Shown here: positions 25,444 to 33,718 of the stretch, one piece after another
Layout: every line of letters begins with the position of its first letter
Numbering within the stretch: the first letter of the stretch is position 1
From: Nocardioides lijunqiniae
Lineage (GTDB): Bacteria; Actinomycetota; Actinomycetes; Propionibacteriales; Nocardioidaceae
Reading direction: 5' to 3'
Assembly: GCF_015024225.1 (NCBI RefSeq)
Contig: NZ_JACJGM010000028.1
Location: 32,210-96,209 of the forward strand
Length of the DNA stretch: 64,000 nt
Notes under the pieces: generated by a model
Database searches by the model: none
What the model was told of the DNA's origin: nothing
The model's input: only the letters and a program-made list of their open reading frames with translations
Program-made: the position numbers and the translations under genes

Positions 25444-26618
25444 GCACGACAGGCGTGACGAAGGTCTACACCCACGGCACCCACCGGGTGCGCGATCCTG
25501 CAGAGACCTGGGCCATCATGCGCCCCAAGTTCGACCGCTACGGCGTCACCCGGGTCAGCGACATCACCGGACTCGACGTCTTCGCGATCCCGGTCGCCAT
25601 GGCGGTGCGCCCCCTGGCCTGGACGCTGAGCGTCTCGCAGGGGAAGGGCCAGTCGCTCCAGCTCGCCAAGGTGTCGGCCGTCATGGAGGCGATCGAGCTG
25701 TGGCACGCCGAGCAGGCGCCCCCGCCCGTCACCCACCGCGACACGACGGCCGAGGACCTGGGTCTGTCCTACTCGGTGGCGGACCTGGGGGTGGTGGCCA
25801 GCCCGTTCCTCGACGACCGCAGCCCGTTGAGCTGGGTGTCCGCGCGCGGGCTGGTGTCCGCCGGCACCACCCAGGTCCCCCTCGACGCGGTGTGCTTCCG
25901 CGACCCTGGGGTGCACCAGTGGAGCACCTCCTGGATCCGCGCCAACAGCAACGGCCTCGCCTCCGGGAACTCCACGGAGGAGGCCATCCTGCACGCGCTC
26001 TACGAAGTGGTGGAGCGCGACGCGCTGAGTCGCCCCGTGGCCGCGGACATCGCCGCGTCCCCGACGCTGCACCCCGAGTCGATCCGGGACGAGACCTGTC
26101 GGACGATGATCGCCAACATCCACGCCGCGGGCGGACGGGTGGCGATCCAGATGCTGCCCAGCGCCTTCGACATCCCCACGTTCAAGTGCATCGTGTGGAG
26201 CTGGGACTTCCCGCTGATCTGCTCCGGCTACGGCGCGCACCTCGACCCCGTGGTGGCCCTGTCCCGGGCCCTCACCGAGGCCGCCCAGGGGCGGCTCGCG
26301 ACGATCGCCGGCAGCCGCGACGACCTCGAGCACTTCCACGACCAGCTGCAGAAGCCCCAGCGCAAGGTCGAGTACATGTCGGCGTTCGGTGAGCCCGACG
26401 CCGACTTCGACGAGATCGCACGCAGGCACACCACGACGTTCGACAACACCAGTGACGAGCTCGCGTGGCTCGTCGACGGGGTGCAGCGCGTGCTCGACCG
26501 GGAGCCGCTCGTCGTCGACCTGAGCACGGACGCCGACTTCGCGGTGGTGAAGGTGATCGTGCCGGGTGGGCGTCTCGACGTCGGGCGCATCCATCCACGG
26601 GCGGAGCGCGCCTCGTAG
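25440..26618 (+). CDS. YcaO-domain protein partnered with TfuA (thioamidation type)
   Basis: 392 aa. Conserved YcaO nucleotide-binding segments are SQGKGQSLQLAKVSAVMEAI followed by ELWHAE, NSNGLASGNSTEEAILHALY followed by EVVERDA, and SRALTEAAQGRLATIAGSRDD. Unlike the upstream YcaO it ends without a PxPxP tail (…HPRAERAS), consistent with the TfuA-dependent class that sulfurises a backbone amide. It overlaps tfuA by 4 bp. No separate sulfur-transfer protein is seen nearby. The substrate could be a daptide precursor or the 26-aa candidate (inference). Confidence 0.9.
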   Translation: MSTTGVTKVYTHGTHRVRDPAETWAIMRPKFDRYGVTRVSDITGLDVFAIPVAMAVRPLAWTLSVSQGKGQSLQLAKVSAVMEAIELWHAEQAPPPVTHRDTTAEDLGLSYSVADLGVVASPFLDDRSPLSWVSARGLVSAGTTQVPLDAVCFRDPGVHQWSTSWIRANSNGLASGNSTEEAILHALYEVVERDALSRPVAADIAASPTLHPESIRDETCRTMIANIHAAGGRVAIQMLPSAFDIPTFKCIVWSWDFPLICSGYGAHLDPVVALSRALTEAAQGRLATIAGSRDDLEHFHDQLQKPQRKVEYMSAFGEPDADFDEIARRHTTTFDNTSDELAWLVDGVQRVLDREPLVVDLSTDADFAVVKVIVPGGRLDVGRIHPRAERAS

Positions 26619-26645
26619 CCGGGGGCGGGTCCCACCCGTCATCAC

Positions 26646-26651
26646 TAGGAT
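26646..26651 (+). promoter_or_regulatory. Leaderless-type -10 element (TAGGAT)
   Basis: TAGGAT lies 6 nt before the ATG at 26658, exactly where an actinobacterial -10 places transcription start on the A of the ATG. No Shine-Dalgarno is present in the gap, which supports a leaderless transcript. The -35 is not recognisable. This suggests the downstream gene has its own promoter. Confidence 0.5.
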
Positions 26652-26657
26652 GACCAC

Positions 26658-28508
26658 ATGGCAGCCGTGGTGAGCACGAGCGACGGCGCCCGTGGCCTGG
26701 CCGAGGAGATCCTCGACCCGACCAGGACGACGCCGATCCTCGCCGTCTCCGTCGCGGTCGGGCGCCCGCAGCCGCTCGTCGACGTCGCGCGTCTGGAGGA
26801 CGAGGTCGGTCCCGCTGCGTCGGTCCACGTCCTCTCGACCGAGGCCGCCACCTGGGAGCTCAAGCGCCGGCTGCCGCCGGGCCTCGACGTCTTCGGCGAC
26901 GCCATCCGCATCTGGGGTCCCGGGGTCGGCGTCACCGAGGACGACCGGCACCCGTTGCTGCTGCTGCGCGAGGGCCCCGACCCCGAGGAGCTGGTGACCC
27001 AGGTCGCCGACCTGCTGAGGACCGGTGAGCACCGCGAGCACGGCGCGGTCGTCGTCAGCGTCAGCCCCGAGGGCGCCCTGCTGAGGCTGTCCGACGGCAC
27101 CACCGTCGCGGTTCCGGCGCACGAGGTGACCCGGCACGCCCTGTCGGTGACCCGCGTGCTGCGCCCCGCCCAGCGGGTGCGGGCCCTGGTCCTGACCGAC
27201 GCCTCGTCGGAGCACCCCGCCACGGGGTCGCTGCTCCCCCTCGAGCCGGACCCGCTGCGGCGCCTCGTCGACGCGTACGGCGTGGGCGCCACGCTCCTCG
27301 GCCGGCGGCTCGACCATCCCCGGCAGGACGGACGGATCGAGCTGCTGCCGGGGGTGACCGGCCGTCTGCGGCGCGACGGCAGGGGCGCCCCACCGCGTGG
27401 GGCGGTGCCCACCGGCCATCGCGAGGACGACCTGGTCGCGGTCACGATCACGGCCATCGACACCGGCGTGCCCCTCGACGGCATCGACGTGGTCGTCGCC
27501 GACGACGACGGGCGGGTCAAGGCCGCCAGCCTCCACCCCGACGGTCCCCCGTGGCTGACGCGGGAGCCGGTGGCCACCGAGCTCCCGCTGCTCGGACTGG
27601 CCGACGACGACGCCTGGGGCCCCGGCTCCGTCCACGCGCCGCAGTCCGGCCTCGCCGTCGAGAGCGCGGACGGCAGTGCCGTCGAGCTGCAGGACCTGTC
27701 CGAGCTCCTCGAGCGCTCCGCGCGCGCCCACGCGCGCTCCCGCGCCGTCGTGGGCGACCTTGACCGCACGGTCGAGGAGATGCGGGCCACCGCGGCGCAG
27801 ATGCGCCACGAGCTGGAGCTGGACCTGGTCGACCTGCGCGACCGCGTGCTGCACACCCTCGAGGCCGAGCACGACCACCTGCGCGGCACGCTGCAGGAGG
27901 CCCTCAAAGAGGCGCGCGACGAGATCCGCCGGCTGCGAGCGCTGCTGGCCGAGTCGTCGAGCACCCGGCAGGCGCTGGAGGGCCGGGTCGGCGACCTGAC
28001 GCGCAACGAGGAGCGGCACCGGCAGCAGCTGCGCGCGGCGGAGGCGTCCGCGGACCGGCAGCGCGCCAAGGTGCGAGAGCTGCAGCGCGAGCTCGACTCC
28101 TACGTCCCGCCCGCCGACCGGATCAGGGCGGCGGTCCGCGCCAGCTGGCTGCGCAACACGGTCAAGGGCGACCGCGAGCGCTACCCCTGGCGGGAGCCCA
28201 CGATCGGACCCCAGTTCGTGGCCTCGCTCGACGAGCTCGAGGGGATCGGCTTCGAGCGCGTCGCCGACGTCTGCGCGGAGGTCGTCAGCGGCCGGGCGGC
28301 GCAGCGCCACGGGCTGCAGGTGCACGCGCTGCGGCAGACCTCGGGGGGCGGGTCAGGCCAGCGTGTCCGGGAGGACGGAGCCCGGGCCTACCGGGCGAGT
28401 CTGCAGGTCCGCAGCGCGGCGGCGCGACGGCTGCACTACTGGGAGCTGCCGGACGGCGGGATCGAGCTGGCCAAGATCGGCTACCACGACGACTTCACCA
28501 TCTCCTGA
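26658..28508 (+). CDS. Unknown protein with S1/OB-like segment and coiled coil
   Basis: 616 aa, no signal or membrane helix. Residues ~115-200 resemble an S1/OB fold (HGAVVVSVSPEGALLRLSDG, VAVPAHEVT, QRVRALVLTD), with a possible second copy (GATLLGRRLDHP, IELLPGVTGRLRRD). Residues ~350-480 form a charged coiled coil (DLVDLRDRVLHTLEAEHDHL, QLRAAEASADRQRAKVRELQ). The C-terminus ends in a compact domain (RRLHYWELPDGGIELAKIG, HDDFTIS). No family is recognised. It follows the YcaO-TfuA operon by 39 bp but has a leaderless-type promoter. It could be an unrelated gene or a scaffold/nucleic-acid-binding factor; I assign no function. Confidence 0.6.
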   Translation: MAAVVSTSDGARGLAEEILDPTRTTPILAVSVAVGRPQPLVDVARLEDEVGPAASVHVLSTEAATWELKRRLPPGLDVFGDAIRIWGPGVGVTEDDRHPLLLLREGPDPEELVTQVADLLRTGEHREHGAVVVSVSPEGALLRLSDGTTVAVPAHEVTRHALSVTRVLRPAQRVRALVLTDASSEHPATGSLLPLEPDPLRRLVDAYGVGATLLGRRLDHPRQDGRIELLPGVTGRLRRDGRGAPPRGAVPTGHREDDLVAVTITAIDTGVPLDGIDVVVADDDGRVKAASLHPDGPPWLTREPVATELPLLGLADDDAWGPGSVHAPQSGLAVESADGSAVELQDLSELLERSARAHARSRAVVGDLDRTVEEMRATAAQMRHELELDLVDLRDRVLHTLEAEHDHLRGTLQEALKEARDEIRRLRALLAESSSTRQALEGRVGDLTRNEERHRQQLRAAEASADRQRAKVRELQRELDSYVPPADRIRAAVRASWLRNTVKGDRERYPWREPTIGPQFVASLDELEGIGFERVADVCAEVVSGRAAQRHGLQVHALRQTSGGGSGQRVREDGARAYRASLQVRSAAARRLHYWELPDGGIELAKIGYHDDFTIS

Positions 28509-28530
28509 CGCTCGTCGACCCCCGCCTCGC

Positions 28531-29646
28531 CTACCCGCCGAGGCCTGCGAGCACCTCGCGCAGCGCGTCGATGACCCGCTGCTGGTCGTCGACGGCGAGC
28601 GACGGGTACATCGGCAGCGAGAAGATCTCGTGGGCGACGCGCTCGGTCACCGGCAGCGAGCCCTCGCCGTAGCCCAGGTGCGCGAAGCCCGACATGGTGT
28701 GGATCGGCCAGGGGTAGCTGATGTTGAGGCTGATCCCGCGCTCGCCCAGCTGCGCCATGATCGCGTCGCGCTCGGGATGGCGCACGACGTAGAGGTAGTA
28801 GACGTGCTCGTTGCCGGGAGCGGTGGCGGGCAGGACCAGGCCGGTGTCGGCCAGCGCGGCGGCGTACCGCTCGGCGACCTGACGACGGGCTCGGACGTAG
28901 TCGTCGAGACGCCCGAGCTTGAGGCGGAGGATCGCGGCCTGCACCTCGTCGAGCCGGCTGTTGTGGCCCGGAGTCTCGGTGACGTAGTAGCGGTCCTCCA
29001 TGCCGTAGTACCGCAGCCGCGAGAGCCGGGCGGCCGTGTCGTCGGAGTCGGTGAGCACGGCGCCGCCGTCGCCGTAGGCGCCCAGCACCTTCGTGGGGTA
29101 GAACGAGAACGCCGCCGCATCACCGCTCGATCCGGCGACCACGCCGCCTTGACGCGCGCCGTGCGCCTGGGCGACGTCCTCGACGACGACGAGTCCTCGA
29201 CGGCGTGCCACGTCCATGACCGCGGACATGTCGACGCACTGGCCGTAGAGGTGGACCGGAACCACGCAGCGGGTCCGCTCCGTGACCGCCTCCTCCAGCC
29301 TGGCGGTGTCCATCAGGTAGTGCCGGTCGTCGATGTCGACGAACACCGGGGTGGCGCCGACGGCGTCGATGGCGACGACGGTCGGTGCCGCGGTGTTGGC
29401 CACGGTGACCACCTCGTCCCCCGGCCCGACGCCCAGCGCCCGCAGCGCGAGCACGATCGCGTTGGTGCCGTTGTCGACGCTCACGCACCGGCGCACGGCG
29501 TGGTAGGCGGCGAACTCCTGCTCGAACGCCTCGACGTTCGGCCCGAGCACCAGCTGCCCCGAGCGGAATACGGCGTCGACCGCGGCGAGGATCTCCTCCC
29601 GGTCCTGCTCGTACTCCTCCAGGTATCCCCAGACACGGATGGTCAT
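28531..29646 (-). CDS. DegT/DnrJ/EryC1 family sugar aminotransferase (EvaB-like)
   Basis: 371 aa PLP enzyme that transaminates a keto sugar. Seen are [39 protein letters not shown], the cofactor-site [11 protein letters not shown] and the Schiff-base segment [20 protein letters not shown] with the Lys, then [16 protein letters not shown]. These match sugar 3-aminotransferases. In the vancosamine scheme this enzyme aminates C3 before C-methylation. It overlaps the upstream ketoreductase gene by 4 bp and ends the minus-strand operon, converging on the unknown 616-aa gene. Confidence 0.9.
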   Translation of the reverse strand: MTIRVWGYLEEYEQDREEILAAVDAVFRSGQLVLGPNVEAFEQEFAAYHAVRRCVSVDNGTNAIVLALRALGVGPGDEVVTVANTAAPTVVAIDAVGATPVFVDIDDRHYLMDTARLEEAVTERTRCVVPVHLYGQCVDMSAVMDVARRRGLVVVEDVAQAHGARQGGVVAGSSGDAAAFSFYPTKVLGAYGDGGAVLTDSDDTAARLSRLRYYGMEDRYYVTETPGHNSRLDEVQAAILRLKLGRLDDYVRARRQVAERYAAALADTGLVLPATAPGNEHVYYLYVVRHPERDAIMAQLGERGISLNISYPWPIHTMSGFAHLGYGEGSLPVTERVAHEIFSLPMYPSLAVDDQQRVIDALREVLAGLGG

Positions 29647-30599
29647 CGTCGGCTTCCCTCCTGCAGTGGCCGGTCACCGGCCAGCGTCGTCACCGCATCG
29701 TGCACGCCCTCGGCGAAGCTGCGGGTGGGACGCCACCCGGACCGCTCGCGGAACGGTCCCGCGTCGACGGCGACGTCCTCGAGGTCGGCGGGCAGCGCGT
29801 GCGCCGGCGGGGTCACGGACTCGACCGGCACGGCGGCTCGCCCGGTCACCTCGGCGACGACCGCGGCCACGGTGGCCAGCGCGTCGCGCAGCTCGAGGGT
29901 GTCGTCCGGGGCGACGTCCCAGCGGCCGCCACTGAGGGCCTCGGCCGCGCTCAACGACGCGACGAAGGCCTGCGCCGCGTCCTCGACGTGCAGGAAGCTG
30001 CGGCGCACGGTGCCGCCGGCCCACACGGTCAGCGGCTCGCCGGAGAGCGCCCGTCGGACCATGGTCGCCACCACCCCCCGACCCGGACGCGAGGGGGCGG
30101 CCGGGCTGCAGCCGTAGACCGTCGGCAGCCGCAGCACGACTCCGTCCACCCGTCCTGCCGCCGTGGCCTCGAGCAGGAGGCGCTCCTCCTCGCGCTTGCC
30201 CTCCTCGTACGGCGACAGCGCGCCGTCGGCGACGCCCTGATGTCCCACGGTCGAGGCCAGGACGACGCAGACTGGTCGCTCCGCCCGTCGGCACGCCTCG
30301 ATCAGGTTGACCATCACCTCGGCTCCGTGGCTGGCTCGCCCCACGCCGCGCCACCCGTCGCGCCCGGCCAGGTCGGAGGCCAGGTGAACGACCGCGCCGG
30401 CGCCCTCGACGACCCGGCGAAGGTCCGCGGGATCGGCGACGTCGCAGTCGACGACGCCGGCTCCGGGGGCACGGGCGACCGGAAGCGACCCGCCCGGCCG
30501 CCGGACGAGCCGCACCTGCCGGTTGAGCGGCTCCGCGCGCGCCGCGACCGCGGTGCCGAGGTAGCCCCCGGCGCCGAGGACCACGAGCGGGCCGGTCAC
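29643..30599 (-). CDS. NAD(P)-dependent NDP-sugar epimerase/4-ketoreductase (EvaE-like)
   Basis: 318 aa extended short-chain dehydrogenase. The Rossmann motif is [18 protein letters not shown], the catalytic Tyr/Lys pair YEEGKREEE, and a typical [16 protein letters not shown] lies in the substrate half. By analogy with EvaE/TylC1/DnmV it would reduce the 4-keto group and finish the deoxyaminosugar; a plain epimerase role is the alternative. GTG 30599 overlaps the 2,3-dehydratase stop by 4 bp, and its own stop overlaps the aminotransferase by 4 bp. Confidence 0.82.
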   Translation of the reverse strand: MTGPLVVLGAGGYLGTAVAARAEPLNRQVRLVRRPGGSLPVARAPGAGVVDCDVADPADLRRVVEGAGAVVHLASDLAGRDGWRGVGRASHGAEVMVNLIEACRRAERPVCVVLASTVGHQGVADGALSPYEEGKREEERLLLEATAAGRVDGVVLRLPTVYGCSPAAPSRPGRGVVATMVRRALSGEPLTVWAGGTVRRSFLHVEDAAQAFVASLSAAEALSGGRWDVAPDDTLELRDALATVAAVVAEVTGRAAVPVESVTPPAHALPADLEDVAVDAGPFRERSGWRPTRSFAEGVHDAVTTLAGDRPLQEGSRR

Positions 30600-32050
30600 G
30601 TCGTGGCCCCCCGGAAGAGCGCGAGCACGCAGGCGAGCAGGCTGCGCGTCTGCACGTTGAGGTAGTGGCTGTGCTGGGCGAGGTCCGCGCACTGCGCGAG
30701 CGTCAGCCACCGGAACCCCTCCGGCTCGCTGTCGTCCTTCGCCTGCACGATCAGGTGTCGGTGCGAGGTGTGGAAGAACCGGCCTCCCTCGTCGGAGAGC
30801 ATCGTGTCGAACAGCACCCGCTCGGCGTCGGCGCCGAGGACCTCGTCCAGCAACGGCGGAGCCTCGCCGGGCAGGTAGTTCGTCGGGTCGCACTGCACGG
30901 TGGGCGCCAGCTCCGGCCCGTCGAAGCCACCGGCCTCGGCCCGCAGCTGCACCAGGACGTGCAGCGCCCCGGAGATCGTGGTCACCAGGAAGGCCACCAC
31001 ACCGCCGGCCCCGGCGGAGACCATCGGCTGGTCCCACCGGCGCACCTCGCGTCCGCGAGCGGTCACGTCGACGCCGATGACCGTGAAGTAGCGGCCGCTG
31101 CGGTGGGCCAGCCGGTCGGGCCCGAACTCCCAGTCCCCCACGTCGTGCAACGAGCACAGCTCCGTGCCCTGCTCGTGGTCGCTGCGCGCCCGCGTGACCC
31201 AGCTCAGGATCTCGAGCGTGGAGTGCGCCGCTCCGAGCCCGGGATCGCACGACTGTCGCAGCGAGTCGCCCAGGGCCAGGCCCATGACGTCGTCCTGCGC
31301 GGGTCGGGGCACGGCGAGGGGCAGGCAGGCGAGGACGGAGCGGACCTCCATGTTCACGAGGTCGTCGTGGGTCAGCAGCTCCGCGATCTGGCTCAGCGTC
31401 AGCCAGTACCAGCCGGGCTGCACGTCGACGTCGTCGAACACCTCGATCACCATGTTGCGGTTGCGCTTGCGGAAGAACCAGCTGCCCTGCTCGGTGTGGC
31501 GCACGTCGGCAAGGACCCGCTGTCGCGAGCGGTCGCCCGGGGAGAGGAAGTAGCCGAGGTAGGGGATGGCCGCTCCCCCGTGCACCCGGGTGAAGTTGCT
31601 CCTGGTGGCCTGCACCGTGGGTGAGAGCTGGATGCCGTTGCGGTTGCCGGGCTCGACCTTGTTCTGCATGAGGAAGTGCATCGTGCCGTTGAACTTCTTG
31701 GCGATGATGCCCAGGACGCCGACCTCGGACTGCACCACGATCGGCTGGTCCCAGCTCTGGACGGGGTTCGAGGGCATCGTGACGCGCAGGCCCTCCACGC
31801 TGAAGAACCGCCCGGTCCGGTGCGTGATGCGGGTGCGCTCCGGCGAGGCGTCCCACTCGGTCAGCTCCGCCAGCGGCTTGATGCTCGCGTGCGTGAAGGT
31901 GCGGTCGCGGTCGTGGTCGAGGGCCGCGAGGTAGTCGGCGAGCTCCATGACCGCCGGGCTGGGCGCGGCCAGGCTCTGGGCCACATCCCGGGCCACGTCG
32001 ACCCGGTCGTCGAGCCAGGGCGTGGAGGGAACCCCGCTGACCGGGCTCAC
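30596..32050 (-). CDS. NDP-hexose 2,3-dehydratase (EvaA-like)
   Basis: 484 aa, the normal size. It removes the C2 hydroxyl of a dTDP-4-keto-6-deoxyhexose, the committed step to 2,6-dideoxy sugars. The family's internal duplication is visible: half one has SWDQPIVVQSEVGVLGII, HFLMQNKVEPGNRNGIQLSP and TVQAT; half two has RWDQPMVSAGAGGVVAFL, HVLVQLRAEAGG and ELAPTVQCDPTNYL. The start GTG 32050 overlaps the stop of the ABC permease by 4 bp. This physically joins the sugar genes to the exporter-LanKC-daptide operon. Confidence 0.93.
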   Translation of the reverse strand: MSPVSGVPSTPWLDDRVDVARDVAQSLAAPSPAVMELADYLAALDHDRDRTFTHASIKPLAELTEWDASPERTRITHRTGRFFSVEGLRVTMPSNPVQSWDQPIVVQSEVGVLGIIAKKFNGTMHFLMQNKVEPGNRNGIQLSPTVQATRSNFTRVHGGAAIPYLGYFLSPGDRSRQRVLADVRHTEQGSWFFRKRNRNMVIEVFDDVDVQPGWYWLTLSQIAELLTHDDLVNMEVRSVLACLPLAVPRPAQDDVMGLALGDSLRQSCDPGLGAAHSTLEILSWVTRARSDHEQGTELCSLHDVGDWEFGPDRLAHRSGRYFTVIGVDVTARGREVRRWDQPMVSAGAGGVVAFLVTTISGALHVLVQLRAEAGGFDGPELAPTVQCDPTNYLPGEAPPLLDEVLGADAERVLFDTMLSDEGGRFFHTSHRHLIVQAKDDSEPEGFRWLTLAQCADLAQHSHYLNVQTRSLLACVLALFRGATT

Positions 32051-32781
32051 GCGGGCGAGTCCCGGCTGTGGAGGCGGACCAGCGTCGCGAGCAGCGTCGC
32101 GACGCCGACGTACAGTGCGAACACCGCCAGGCCTTGCAGTGCGCTCAGCTCGTCCATCAGCACCCGGCTGCCGCCGATCGTCTTGAAGGGCAGGAGCGCG
32201 CCGACCCGGTCGGGGACCACGAAGACCAGCAGGGTCTCGAGAGCGAACGACCAGAGCAGGAGCAGGGACACCGCGAGGGCGGTGGAGCGCACGAGCAGCC
32301 CGACCGCGACGCCCAGGAGCCCGGCGAGCACGACGGCGGCGATGTCGGAGACGAGCGGTCCGACCGCGTCCGCGTCGATCATGGCCGAGACGGCGACGTC
32401 GCCACCGAGTGCGGCCGCCAGGACCACGAGGACGAGGACCGGGACGGCGCAGGCCAGCCCGAGGGCGCCGGCCAGCAGGAACTTGCCACCCATCACCCGC
32501 CCCCGCCAGGGGACGAGCCCGGCCGTCACCCGCGCCGTGCCGGTGTCCAGGTCGGCGGTGACGATCAGGACGCCCAGGATCATGACGACGTAGGCGTAGT
32601 ACTCCATGGGGAGAGAGACCGGCTCGGCCACGATCATGCTGGCGTCCAGCCCGTCCCCGGAGTCGGCCATGACGTAGGCCATCACCGTGACCACGAGGGC
32701 GCTGCCGACGAGGGCGACGAGGTTCCCCGAGAGCGACCGGAACTTCAGGAGCTCTGCTCTGACCATGCGCGCGGTACTCAC
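32047..32781 (-). CDS. ABC-2 type transporter permease
   Basis: 244 aa with about six hydrophobic helices (NLVALVGSALVVTVMAYVMA, AYVVMILGVLIVTADL, ACAVPVLVLVVLAAAL, IAAVVLAGLLGVAVGLLV, VFALYVGVATLLATLV). No large external domain, unlike the permease at 23 kb. It pairs with the ATPase immediately upstream (GTGA overlap). Likely exports the mature peptide or confers immunity (inference). Confidence 0.85.
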   Translation of the reverse strand: MSTARMVRAELLKFRSLSGNLVALVGSALVVTVMAYVMADSGDGLDASMIVAEPVSLPMEYYAYVVMILGVLIVTADLDTGTARVTAGLVPWRGRVMGGKFLLAGALGLACAVPVLVLVVLAAALGGDVAVSAMIDADAVGPLVSDIAAVVLAGLLGVAVGLLVRSTALAVSLLLLWSFALETLLVFVVPDRVGALLPFKTIGGSRVLMDELSALQGLAVFALYVGVATLLATLVRLHSRDSPA

Positions 32782-33707
32782 TGCCGGTGCTCCCTTCCAC
32801 GGATCTCGGACCGGTCCTGGGTGACTGCCTGGTAGACGCCGCTGAGGTCGCGCACCACCGAGAGCTCCAGGACCGAGAGGTCGTGCTCGCGGGCGACGGC
32901 GCTCACCGCGGCCAGGCTCATGCCGGACACCTTGAGCTTGTTGCCACGGGCAGGACCGAGGAGCTCGGCCCCACCCGCCTGCAGGAGGTCCCCGAGGCGG
33001 GCGGCGTCGTCGCTGCGCACGGACACCCAGCTCTGCTCGTAGCGGCCGACGATCTCGGTCATCGTGCCGGACTCGACGACCTTGCCGTGGGCGATGATCA
33101 GCAGGTCGTCGGCGAGGTCCTCCATCTCCTTGAGGAGGTGGCTCGCCACGAAGACGGTGCGCCCGCGCTCGCGCAGCTGCTCGAGCATCTCCTTGAGCCA
33201 GGCCATGCCCTCGGGGTCGAGCCCGTTCATCGGCTCGTCCAGCAGCAGGATCTCGGGGTCGCCCAGCAGCGCGGTCGCCAGCGCCAGGCGCTGCATCATG
33301 CCCAGCGAGAAGGTCCTGGTCTTCGCGGTTGCGACGCTCTCGAGCCCGACGAGCTCGAGCATCTCGCGGCACTGCGCGGCCGGGACGTCGAGGAGCTCGC
33401 CGACCCACCGCAGGTGGTCGTAGGCGGTCCTGCGGGGGTGGGCGCACTGGTTGCTCAGCACCGCACCGATCTTGCGTCCCGGCTCCGGCCAGTCGGCGAT
33501 GGGGCGACCGTCGACCAGGGCCCGTCCCGACGTGGGCCGGTCGAGTCCCATGATCAGCCGGAACGTCGTCGACTTGCCGGCACCGTTGGGCCCGAGGAAG
33601 CCGGTGATCCGACCCGGCTCCACGTCGACCGAGAGGTCGTCCACGACGACCATGCCGCCGTAGGACTTCGTCAGGTGGTCGAGCTGCACGCTCGCTGCCT
33701 TCATCGT
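32778..33707 (-). CDS. ABC transporter ATP-binding protein
   Basis: 309 aa with Walker A GPNGAGKSTT, a Q-loop-region Gln in SNQCAHPRRTAYDH, signature SLGMMQRLALA, Walker B ILLLDEPMNGLDPEG and switch His in VASHLLKEME. This is the bacitracin/lantibiotic-exporter-like subfamily. ATG 33707 is chosen for its strong GAGGGAG spacing; ATG 33719 overlaps the LanKC stop by 1 bp and is the alternative. It is cotranscribed with LanKC upstream and the permease downstream. Confidence 0.92.
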   Translation of the reverse strand, partial: TMKAASVQLDHLTKSYGGMVVVDDLSVDVEPGRITGFLGPNGAGKSTTFRLIMGLDRPTSGRALVDGRPIADWPEPGRKIGAVLSNQCAHPRRTAYDHLRWVGELLDVPAAQCREMLELVGLESVATAKTRTFSLGMMQRLALATALLGDPEILLLDEPMNGLDPEGMAWLKEMLEQLRERGRTVFVASHLLKEMEDLADDLLIIAHGKVVESGTMTEIVGRYEQSWVSVRSDDAARLGDLLQAGGAELLGPARGNKLKVSGMSLAAVSAVAREHDLSVLELSVVRDLSGVYQAVTQDRSEIRGREHRQ

Positions 33708-33718
33708 CTCCCTCTTCA

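Noticed and set aside
25119..28325. A 1068-codon minus-strand frame opposite the YcaO and 616-aa genes
   Set aside because: Antisense artefact of GC-rich codon usage; the plus strand carries clear YcaO motifs.
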